Shown: piece by piece, positions 1-4,668 of the stretch
Layout of the letters: every line of letters starts with the position of its first letter
Position numbering within the stretch: position 1 is the stretch's first letter
Assembly: GCA_016188625.1 (NCBI GenBank)
Contig: JACPHL010000047.1
Coordinates: 1 to 5,956 of the forward strand
From: Candidatus Rokuibacteriota bacterium
GTDB taxonomy: Bacteria; Methylomirabilota; Methylomirabilia; Rokubacteriales; JACPHL01
Direction of reading: 5' to 3'
DNA: 5,956 bases
Program-made: the position numbers and the translations under genes
The notes under the pieces: model-generated
Seen by the model: the letters and a program-made list of their open reading frames with translations, nothing else
Database searches by the model: none
What the model was told of the DNA's origin: nothing

Positions 1-196
1 ACACCGAGAGGCTCGTGGCGGGAGAGGGGAGGGTCAGCCGGATGTCGCGGTCGGTGATGATCCCCACCAGGCGGTCCTGGTCCGTCACCAGGAGGTGGCG
101 GATCCGCCGCTGCTCCATCACGCGCCGGGCGTCGGAGACCGAGGTGTCCGGCGGGACGGTGATCGGTGCCCTGCTCATCCAGTCCTTCACTCGCAT
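1..196 (-). CDS. CBS-domain protein, 3' part outside window
   Basis: Only the first 65 codons are present; the gene runs off the left edge. The protein opens MRVKDWMSRAPITV, continues through VMEQRRIRHLLV (about residues 27-37) and LVGIITDRDI (about 43-52), which is the standard first half of a CBS pair. CBS pairs bind adenine nucleotides and act as energy or ligand sensors. The ATG at 196-194 has an AGGAGGAG ribosome site at 203-210, lying inside the end of the upstream kinase gene. Its start overlaps the kinase stop by 10 bp, so translational coupling is likely and it is the last visible gene of the minus-strand run. Whether a second CBS domain or another output domain follows cannot be seen. 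The family call is firm; the specific role is unknown. Confidence 0.88.
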   Translation of the reverse strand, partial: MRVKDWMSRAPITVPPDTSVSDARRVMEQRRIRHLLVTDQDRLVGIITDRDIRLTLPSPATSLSV

Positions 197-771
197 GCCA
201 GTCTCCTCCTTGCGCGCGCGGCGCGGGCCGCCGCCAGGCGGCCCAGGCGTCGCGCGAGATACAGGATCTCCTGGACCGCGGTCCAGAGACCGCACTCGTG
301 GGTGTTGACGACCAGCTCCGGGTGGAGCGCCACCTCATAGGGGATATCCACGCCCGGGACGGTCGCCCCGGGCCGCCCCGCCCGGGCGTAGATGTCGCGG
401 GGGGCATGGCCTGGGACCCGCGCTTCCTCGCGCTCGCGGCAGACCTCGAGCGGGCAGAGGAGCTGGACCTCGGCGAAGGCCGGGATGAGGCGGCGGGCGA
501 GATCGCGCCAGGCGCGCCGGGGCCCGGTGGCGTCGATGAGGACGGGCACGCCCGCCTCGGTCAGGAGCTTCGCCATGTAGGCGAGCGCCCGGTAGACGAT
601 CTCCCGCTCGGCGTCGCTGTAGGTCGGCTCGGGGGTCACGACCTCACGGATCTCGTCGAGCTCCAGCACCTTCACGGTCACCCCCCTGGCCGCCAGGGCC
701 GTCGCCACCCCGTGCGCCAACGTGGTCTTCCCGCTCCCGGGCAAGCCGGTGATCCAGATCGCCCAGCCCAC
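187..771 (-). CDS. cysC: Adenylylsulfate kinase-like P-loop kinase (CysC family)
   Basis: The 194-residue protein opens with WITGLPGSGKTT, a Walker A P-loop at residues 9-16, and has the overall length and order of APS kinase (ATP + adenylylsulfate to PAPS, cytoplasmic). Other family marks are ELDEIR (37-42) where typical CysC has DGDNVR, YSDAERE (51-57) matching FSDADR, IYARAG (127-132), and PGVDIPYE (139-146) matching the GID-PYE region. Two departures stand out: the first Asp of DGD is Glu, and the Ser that is phosphorylated in E. coli CysC (in ISPHR) is Gly83 in TGPRR. The C-terminus is Arg/Ala-rich. The start is GTG at 771-769, supported by GGAGGTGA at 776-783. It lies 30 bp behind birA and overlaps the CBS gene. 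No cysD, cysN or cysH is visible, so a related kinase substrate cannot be excluded. Confidence 0.82.
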   Translation of the reverse strand: MGWAIWITGLPGSGKTTLAHGVATALAARGVTVKVLELDEIREVVTPEPTYSDAEREIVYRALAYMAKLLTEAGVPVLIDATGPRRAWRDLARRLIPAFAEVQLLCPLEVCREREEARVPGHAPRDIYARAGRPGATVPGVDIPYEVALHPELVVNTHECGLWTAVQEILYLARRLGRLAAARAARARRRLACE

Positions 772-775
772 CGCG

Positions 776-783
776 TCACCTCC
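776..783 (-). promoter_or_regulatory. Ribosome binding site supporting the GTG start of cysC
   Basis: GGAGGTGA on the minus strand, close to the full anti-16S complement, ends 4 nt before GTG 771 (7 nt from GGAGG). It lies in the 30-bp gap behind birA and supports the non-ATG start. Confidence 0.75.
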
Positions 784-801
784 CGCTCCGGGCCCACGGC
801 T

Positions 802-1623
802 TCACTCGACGACCCGGACCTCTCCGGCCACCACCCGGTGCACCCGCCCCAGGGAGTCCGCGACCTGGAGGTGCCCCTCGGCGTCCACGCCCACGACCCG
901 CCCGTCGAGGGAGCCCCCCTCCTCCCGGACCTCGACCCGGCGCCCAGTCAGGATGTCGCGGTCGGCCCAGGCCCGGAGGAGGGCCGCCTCGCCCTGCTCC
1001 TCGAAGACCGCGAGCCACCGGTCGAGGGCGTTGAGGTACTCCGCGGCGAACGCGTTCCGGTCGATGGGTCGGCCGAGCGCCTCCCGGAGCGAGGTCGCCC
1101 AGCGGCCGGCCTCGCCCAGCGCGCCCAGGAGGGCCTCCCGCTCCACGTTGAGGTTCACCCCCACCCCGAGGATCACGTACTCGACCCGGTCGCCGAGGGT
1201 GGCCAGCTCGGCCAGCATCCCCGCCACCTTCTTCCGGTTCACGAGGATGTCGTTCGGCCACTTGATGCCGACCCAGAGACCGAGCCCGCGGATGGCGTCG
1301 GTCAGGGCGAGGGAGGCGATGAAGGAGAAGACCTGGGCCGCCCGCGGCGGGATCGCCGGCCGGAACAGGACCGAGGCGTACAGGTTCACGCCCGGGGGGG
1401 GAGAACCAGGGCTTCCCCGCCCGCCCCGGCCGGCGGTCTGGCCCTCGGCCACCACGACGGTGCCCTCGGGCGCCCCCGCCCGGGTCAGGTCGCGGAGGGC
1501 GGCATTGGTGGAGGGAATCTCCTGGTATAGGGCGATCCGACGCCCCACCGTCTGGGTGGAGAGCCGGTCGCGGATCGCCTCGATGTCGAGCGGATTCTGG
1601 ATGTGCAGAGTCTCAACCCGCAT
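802..1623 (-). CDS. birA: Biotin-[acetyl-CoA-carboxylase] ligase, monofunctional
   Basis: Biotin-protein ligase joins biotin to carboxylase carrier domains through biotinyl-5'-AMP. The 273-residue protein has no N-terminal helix-turn-helix, so it is the non-repressor class. Visible marks are STNAALRDL (38-46), EGQTAGRG (60-67) at the start of the biotin/AMP loop, GIKWPNDILVNRKKVAGMLAE (119-139) with the catalytic Lys, GVGVNLN (153-159), and a C-terminal SH3-like domain from about 222. ATG at 1623-1621 is preferred over the in-frame GTG at 1629-1627, because AAGGAG at 1631-1636 is 7 nt from the ATG but almost touches the GTG. The start overlaps the upstream usp stop by 11 bp. Oddly, the loop after GRG reads SPGSPPPG instead of the family's KPWFSPPG form; see the frameshift finding. 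Identity of the family is secure. Confidence 0.93.
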   Translation of the reverse strand: MRVETLHIQNPLDIEAIRDRLSTQTVGRRIALYQEIPSTNAALRDLTRAGAPEGTVVVAEGQTAGRGGRGSPGSPPPGVNLYASVLFRPAIPPRAAQVFSFIASLALTDAIRGLGLWVGIKWPNDILVNRKKVAGMLAELATLGDRVEYVILGVGVNLNVEREALLGALGEAGRWATSLREALGRPIDRNAFAAEYLNALDRWLAVFEEQGEAALLRAWADRDILTGRRVEVREEGGSLDGRVVGVDAEGHLQVADSLGRVHRVVAGEVRVVE

Positions 1624-2539
1624 GGCCACGCTCCTTGAGGCGCTCGGGGCCGATGGTCAGGACCGGGCAGGGCGCCGTCTGAATGACCTCGTGCGCGACC
1701 GAGCCAAGCATCCACCGCAGGAGGCCGGACCACCCGTGGGTCCCCATCACGATGAGGTCGGCCGAGCGGGACTGGGCCCGGTGGACGATCTGGTCGCCCA
1801 CCACCCCGCTCCCGATGTGGATCTGGACCCGCTCCGGCGGCAGCGGCGACCCCCGGAGGAGCCCCTCGGCCTGGGCCCGCCCCGCCTCACGCAGACGCCT
1901 GGCCATGGTGGCAAGCATCTCCGCGGAGAGATGCCGGTCGGGAACCGGCGTGAAGACGACGTGAACGAGATCGATCTCCGCCCCGCTCGCTTCCGCCAGG
2001 GCGACCGCCCAGGGCCAGGCGGCCCGCGCGGTGGCCGAGAAGTCGGTCGCGTAGCAGATCCGCGTAAGCCTCGAGGGCACCGCCTCCGGGGCCTCGGGCC
2101 GGGCCCGGACCGTGAGGACCGGGCACGGGGCGAGCCGCACCACCGCGTCGGCGACGCTCCCGAGGAGCAGCCGGCCGAGCCCGCCCCGCCCCCGGGTCCC
2201 CATCACGATGAGGTCGGCGGCCTCGGCGGCCGCCACCGCGAGGATCCGCGGGGCCACCGCTCCCTCCCCGATGTGGACCGCCGTCCGGAGGGTCGGGTCG
2301 CCCGCGCCGGCGACCAGCCGCTCGAGCCCCTCGTGGGCCTCCTGGTGGCCCGCCCGCTGCATCTCCTCGTAGAGGTTGGGCGGGAAGTACCCCTCGCCCG
2401 GGACCGGGATCGGGGGGACGACGTGGAGGAGCAGGACCTCGGCCTTGAACAGCCGGCCGAGGAGCCGGGCGTACCCCCACGCCGGTGCCGAGGCCGGGGA
2501 GAGGTCCGTGGGATGGAGGATCCGCTGGATCGTGGTCAT
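1613..2539 (-). CDS. Tandem universal stress protein (two UspA domains)
   Basis: The 308-residue protein contains two UspA folds. Domain 1 (about 1-146) begins IQRILHPTDLS and ends with the nucleotide-binding signature G114-TR-G117-x9-G127-S128. Domain 2 (about 158-296) begins ICYATDFS and has G266-TH-G269-x9-G279-S280. Both halves keep the G-x2-G-x9-G(S/T) pattern of ATP-binding USPs, and each ends APCPVLT. Such proteins are cytoplasmic and bind ATP during starvation, anoxia or other stress; the exact target is unknown. The ATG at 2539-2537 has GGAGG about 10 nt upstream. It follows the Met-rich gene by 22 bp and overlaps birA, so it belongs to the same operon. The DNA encoding the two ADLIVMGT segments shares an exact 25-bp stretch. 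Confidence 0.94.
   Translation of the reverse strand: MTTIQRILHPTDLSPASAPAWGYARLLGRLFKAEVLLLHVVPPIPVPGEGYFPPNLYEEMQRAGHQEAHEGLERLVAGAGDPTLRTAVHIGEGAVAPRILAVAAAEAADLIVMGTRGRGGLGRLLLGSVADAVVRLAPCPVLTVRARPEAPEAVPSRLTRICYATDFSATARAAWPWAVALAEASGAEIDLVHVVFTPVPDRHLSAEMLATMARRLREAGRAQAEGLLRGSPLPPERVQIHIGSGVVGDQIVHRAQSRSADLIVMGTHGWSGLLRWMLGSVAHEVIQTAPCPVLTIGPERLKERGHAG
1631..1636 (-). promoter_or_regulatory. Ribosome binding site deciding the birA start
   Basis: AAGGAG on the minus strand, 7 nt before ATG 1623 and only 1 nt before the in-frame GTG 1629. It therefore supports the ATG. It lies within the 3' end of the upstream usp gene. Confidence 0.75.
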
Positions 2540-2561
2540 CGCGCCTGGGCCTCCGTCGGCA

Positions 2562-2804
2562 CTAGCCGCCCTGCCCGGGGGCCTGGCCGCCCATCGGGCC
2601 GGGGCAGAACTGCCGCATCATCTCCTGATGGCGTGTCATCATCCCCTGCATCCGGCCCATCATCTCCATCATCTGCCCCATCTGCGGGGGCGTCTGACCC
2701 GGCCCCATCGGGCCCCGTGGCCCCTGCCCCATCTGGGCGATGGCGGTCCCGGCGATGAGCCCGGCCAGGGTCACGGCCACGGCGATCGTGAGTACCCGTC
2801 TCAT
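2562..2804 (-). CDS. Small secreted methionine-rich protein
   Basis: An 80-residue protein with a clear Sec-type signal: MRR, then a hydrophobic stretch (residues 4-20), then TAIA followed by Q, giving a likely signal peptidase I cut after Ala23. The predicted mature chain of about 57 residues holds 13 Met, mostly in a central cluster (QMGQMMEMMGRMQGMM, 41-56), plus one His (59), one Cys (67) and Gly/Pro-rich ends. Clustered Met with His and Cys suggests binding of Cu(I) or another soft metal in the periplasm, or a role as an oxidant sink; this is inference from composition, and I recognise no named family. It is the first gene behind the exact sigma-54 promoter. AAAAGGAG (2817-2824) lies 12 nt before the ATG, somewhat far. 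It is followed closely by the tandem USP gene. Confidence 0.78.
   Translation of the reverse strand: MRRVLTIAVAVTLAGLIAGTAIAQMGQGPRGPMGPGQTPPQMGQMMEMMGRMQGMMTRHQEMMRQFCPGPMGGQAPGQGG
2614..2690. repeat. Low-complexity CATCAT-type stretch coding for Met clusters
   Basis: Repeated cat/catc/ccatc units on the plus strand correspond to ATG-rich codons of the Met cluster in the small secreted protein. This simple sequence could expand or contract in-frame, so the number of Met residues may vary between strains. Confidence 0.5.
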
Positions 2805-2844
2805 GGCGTCTTCGCTCTCCTTTTCAGTGGTTCACTCCGCGCGG

Positions 2845-2893
2845 CCTCCCGGCCGCACCCTTCACCGGTGCAACGAGGGTGCCAGCCGGGAGG
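2845..2893. repeat. Long imperfect inverted repeat around the sigma-54 promoter
   Basis: The left arm CCTCCCGGC-C-GCACCC (2845-2860) pairs with the right arm GGGTGC-CA-GCCGGGAGG (2877-2893): 15 bp with a 1x2 internal loop. The 16-nt loop contains the palindrome CACCGGTG (2863-2870). The right arm overlaps the -24 element and the region just upstream; the left arm falls around the transcription start and early leader. No T-tract follows on either strand. It could be an operator pair or a cruciform; the part after position 2858 would also be in the leader RNA. Confidence 0.6.
2869..2884 (-). promoter_or_regulatory. Sigma-54 (RpoN) -24/-12 promoter, exact core match
   Basis: Read on the minus strand this is TGGCAC-CCTCG-TTGCA, matching all 11 fixed positions of the sigma-54 core TGGCAC-N5-TTGCA, with C before TGG as in the extended consensus. 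GG and GC are 10 nt apart as required. The predicted start is near 2858, giving a leader of about 53 nt before the Met-rich gene at 2804. It sits between genes and points into the Met-rich, usp, birA, cysC, CBS run. Transcription would need a bacterial enhancer-binding ATPase. Confidence 0.78.
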
Positions 2894-2964
2894 GGCGCGG
2901 AAGGCGCCAGGAAACGCAGGGTTAGCGTGAGGGTAGAAGGAAGGGCAGGGTTCTCACTGAGGCA

Positions 2965-2995
2965 TCGTCGCCCCAGGTGAGGCGACGACCGCCTC
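2965..2995. other. Overlapping GC-rich hairpins after the rhodanese stop
   Basis: Two alternative stems overlap: TCGTCGCC (2965-2972) with GGCGACGA (2981-2988), and GAGGCG (2979-2984) with CGCCTC (2990-2995). They lie just downstream of the rhodanese stop at 3004 and could act as a weak terminator, but no T-run follows on the minus strand. They also coincide with the candidate enhancer site. Confidence 0.35.
2970..2979 (-). promoter_or_regulatory. Candidate enhancer site, copy 1 (CACCTGGGGC)
   Basis: On the minus strand the 10-mer CACCTGGGGC lies about 112-121 bp upstream of the start predicted for the exact sigma-54 promoter. It is mostly the loop of a dyad (TCGTCGCC, 2965-2972, with GGCGACGA, 2981-2988). 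The same 10-mer precedes the second sigma-54 promoter in the same orientation. The role as an activator site is inference. Confidence 0.35.
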
Positions 2996-3003
2996 GCGGG
3001 CCG

Positions 3004-3654
3004 TCACTGCTCCACCGGCAAGTCGGCGCGGTTCCCCCACTCCACCCAGGAGCGGTCGTAGCCCACCACGCGGGGATACCCGAGGAGCCTGAGCACGAAG
3101 TAGGTGTGGGAGCCCCGGTGGTGGGTCTGGCAGTAGGTGACGACGGTCTTGTCTGGGGCGACCCCTTCGGCCACATAGAGGGCGCGCAGCTCGCCCACCG
3201 GCTTGAAGGTCAGGTCCGGTCGGAGGTTCCGCTTCCACTCGATGTTCACCGCGCCCGGGATGTGCCCGCCCCGCCTGGCGCGGACGTCCTTGCCCGCGTA
3301 CTCGGCGGGCGTGCGCGCGTCCACGAGCGCCAGCGTCGGGTCCCCGAGGCGGTCCCGGACCCACTCCGCGCTCGCGACGCGCTCGGGGTGCACGGTGGGC
3401 CGGTAGGTCGCTGGGTTCACGGCTGGGACCTCGGTGGTGAGGGGCAGTCCCGTGCGGCGCCAGGCCTGGATCCCGCCGTCGAGGATCGCCGCCTTCCGGT
3501 GCCCGAAGACGTCCAGGGTGAAGAAGAGCCGGGAGGCGTGAAGCCCGCCGGCGTCGTCGTAGATCACCACCAGGGTGTCGGGGCCGATCCCGAGCCCGCT
3601 CAGGAGGCGCGCTCCCTCCTCGGCCGTGGGGAGCCGGTATCCGCCCGCCGGCAC
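3004..3654 (-). CDS. Rhodanese-type sulfurtransferase, N-terminally truncated
   Basis: Related to thiosulfate/3-mercaptopyruvate sulfurtransferases with two rhodanese domains. The second, catalytic domain (about 93-216) is complete: LALVDARTPAEY (108-119), GGHIPGAVNIEW (129-140), the active-site loop YCQTHHRGSHT with Cys175, and a GYDRSWVEWGN end. The first domain starts only at YRLPTAEEG; its usual first strand, first helix and GHIPGA segment are not before the start codon. The first in-frame start is GTG at 3654, without a ribosome site, although the frame stays open to a TAG near 3829 and reads SAYLNVNDARIAVP just before it, which looks homologous. No ATG, GTG or TTG lies in that open stretch. 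The total of 216 residues compares with about 280 in the family. It may be a pseudogene, a non-standard start, or a frameshifted gene. Confidence 0.7.
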   Translation of the reverse strand: MPAGGYRLPTAEEGARLLSGLGIGPDTLVVIYDDAGGLHASRLFFTLDVFGHRKAAILDGGIQAWRRTGLPLTTEVPAVNPATYRPTVHPERVASAEWVRDRLGDPTLALVDARTPAEYAGKDVRARRGGHIPGAVNIEWKRNLRPDLTFKPVGELRALYVAEGVAPDKTVVTYCQTHHRGSHTYFVLRLLGYPRVVGYDRSWVEWGNRADLPVEQ

Positions 3655-3718
3655 CGCGATCCGGGCGTCGTTGACGTTGAGGTACGCGGACCCTTGGCCG
3701 GGGAGGACGCCGACGTCC

Positions 3719-3728
3719 CACCTGGGGC
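3719..3728 (+). promoter_or_regulatory. Candidate enhancer site, copy 2 (CACCTGGGGC)
   Basis: An identical 10-mer to the one at 2970-2979, here on the plus strand about 102-111 bp upstream of the start predicted for the CBS-BON promoter. Its distance differs from copy 1 by about 10 bp, one helical turn. It overlaps the open but start-less sequence before the rhodanese gene. Confidence 0.33.
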
Positions 3729-3748
3729 AGGAATTCCCCTGGCCTCGT

Positions 3749-3763
3749 GCGGCAGTCTGCCGC
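3749..3763. promoter_or_regulatory. Perfect dyad GCGGCA-GTC-TGCCGC
   Basis: A 6-bp inverted repeat with a 3-bp spacer, centred about 74 bp upstream of the predicted start of the CBS-BON gene. It has the look of a dimeric regulator site and could be the activator or a repressor operator. It has no T-tract on either side, so it is unlikely to be a terminator. Confidence 0.35.
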
Positions 3764-3803
3764 TGCTCTCGAGGAACGTCCGGGCTTTCAAAAGGGTTGG
3801 CGT

Positions 3804-3819
3804 GGGCATCCGACTTGCA
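3804..3819 (+). promoter_or_regulatory. Sigma-54-like -24/-12 promoter of CBS-BON gene
   Basis: The plus strand reads GGGCAT-CCGAC-TTGCA, matching 9 of 11 core positions of TGGCAC-N5-TTGCA, including GG, GC and their 10-nt spacing. The predicted start is near 3830, 47 nt before the ATG at 3877. It is intergenic and correctly oriented. The match is weaker than the minus-strand one, but the presence of both in one window supports it. Confidence 0.55.
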
Positions 3820-3876
3820 GCAACCTGTCTAGGGGGGGCTTACCGCGCCCGACACGACGGCCTCAAGGAGGAAGAG

Positions 3877-4566
3877 ATGAAGGTCAAGGAGATCATGACC
3901 ATGGATGTCATCACCGTCGGTCCCGGCGCCTCCATCCAGGAGGCGGCGCGCCTGATGGTGGACCACGGCGTCAGCGGGCTCCCTGTGCTGGACGACGACG
4001 GGGTGCTGGTGGGCATCATCAGCGAGGGAGACCTGATCCTCCGCCAGAAGCTGCGCGAGCGGATCCCCTGGTGGCACCGGTTCTTCGCCAACGCCGAGCA
4101 GCTCGCCCAGGAGTACCGGAAGGCGCACGGAACCACTGTCGGAGAGGTCATGACGCACGCGGTGATCTCGGTCGGCCCCGAGCTCCCGATCGAGTCCGCG
4201 GCGCTCGTGCTCGACCAGCACCGGATCCGCCGGATCCCGGTCGTCGCCGACAGCCAGCTCGTGGGGATCGTCAGCCGGGAGGACCTGATCAAGGCCCTGG
4301 CCATGGCGCCCTCGAAAGAGCGGATCTCCCGCCCCGACGCCCAGCTGGTCCACGAGATGAAGGATCGGATGGCCCGCGAGGCCTGGGTGTTCGCCCGCGG
4401 GGTCGTCATCCAGGCCAAGGACGGGGTCCTCGCGCTCTGGGGGCTCGTGGCGAGCGAGGCGGAGAAATCCGCCCTGGAGACCATGGCCCTGTCGATCGAG
4501 GGGTGCAAGGGCGTGGAGAGCCACCTGGTGATCGAGGCCGAGATCCCCTACCACTACGGGGTCTGA
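3877..4566 (+). CDS. CBS-pair plus BON domain protein
   Basis: The 229-residue protein has CBS domain 1 (about 3-58: VKEIMTMDVITV, HGVSGLPVLDDDG, LVGIISEGDL), a linker with aromatic and basic residues (IPWWHRFF, 63-70), CBS domain 2 (about 88-143: VGEVMTHAVISV, HRIRRIPVV, LVGIVSREDL), and a C-terminal BON domain (about 155-222: VVIQAKDGVLALWGLV, then VESHLVIEAEI). CBS pairs bind adenosine nucleotides; BON modules are thought to bind phospholipid or ligands, so the protein may link energy state to the envelope, though no signal peptide or membrane segment is present. The start is ATG 3877 with AAGGAGG at 3865-3871. It is the only plus-strand gene, is preceded by a sigma-54-like promoter, and converges on the DUF302 gene. 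Confidence 0.93.
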   Translation: MKVKEIMTMDVITVGPGASIQEAARLMVDHGVSGLPVLDDDGVLVGIISEGDLILRQKLRERIPWWHRFFANAEQLAQEYRKAHGTTVGEVMTHAVISVGPELPIESAALVLDQHRIRRIPVVADSQLVGIVSREDLIKALAMAPSKERISRPDAQLVHEMKDRMAREAWVFARGVVIQAKDGVLALWGLVASEAEKSALETMALSIEGCKGVESHLVIEAEIPYHYGV

Positions 4567-4668
4567 GCGGTCCCCCGCAGGGAGGTCAAAGGGCGTGACG
4601 GAAGCGCGCGGCCCCGCCGCCGAGCGCAAGGCCGGCCCCGCCAATCGCGACCCGCGGCGGTCGTGCGG

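Noticed and set aside
1624-1629. GTG 1629 as the birA start
   Set aside because: The AAGGAG site is only 1 nt from it but 7 nt from ATG 1623, the normal spacing.
166-2758. Long plus-strand open frames (166-1530 and 722-2758) opposite the minus-strand genes
   Set aside because: They lie antisense to clear cysC, birA and usp genes, have Arg/Pro/Gly/Ser-rich translations without family motifs, and reflect high-GC third positions on the other strand.
2841-2856. GCGGCC-TCCC-GGCCGC hairpin as an intrinsic terminator
   Set aside because: No T-tract follows on either strand, and it competes with the longer 2845-2893 pairing; it sits in the leader of the Met-rich gene.
3832-3838. G7 run in the CBS-BON leader as a phase-variable tract
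   Set aside because: It is short, lies downstream of the predicted start and outside coding sequence, and nothing indicates variation.
2977-3876. N-terminal extension of the CBS-BON gene to a 529-residue protein
   Set aside because: The extension is antisense to the rhodanese gene and has no recognisable domain; ATG 3877 has a strong AAGGAGG site and begins the CBS domain exactly.
4567-4668. Bidirectional terminator between the convergent CBS-BON and DUF302 genes
   Set aside because: Only short or widely spaced GC-rich complementarities (for example CCGCCGC 4614-4620 with GCGGCGG 4654-4660) and a repeated GGCCCCGCC are seen; none is a compact stem with a T-run.
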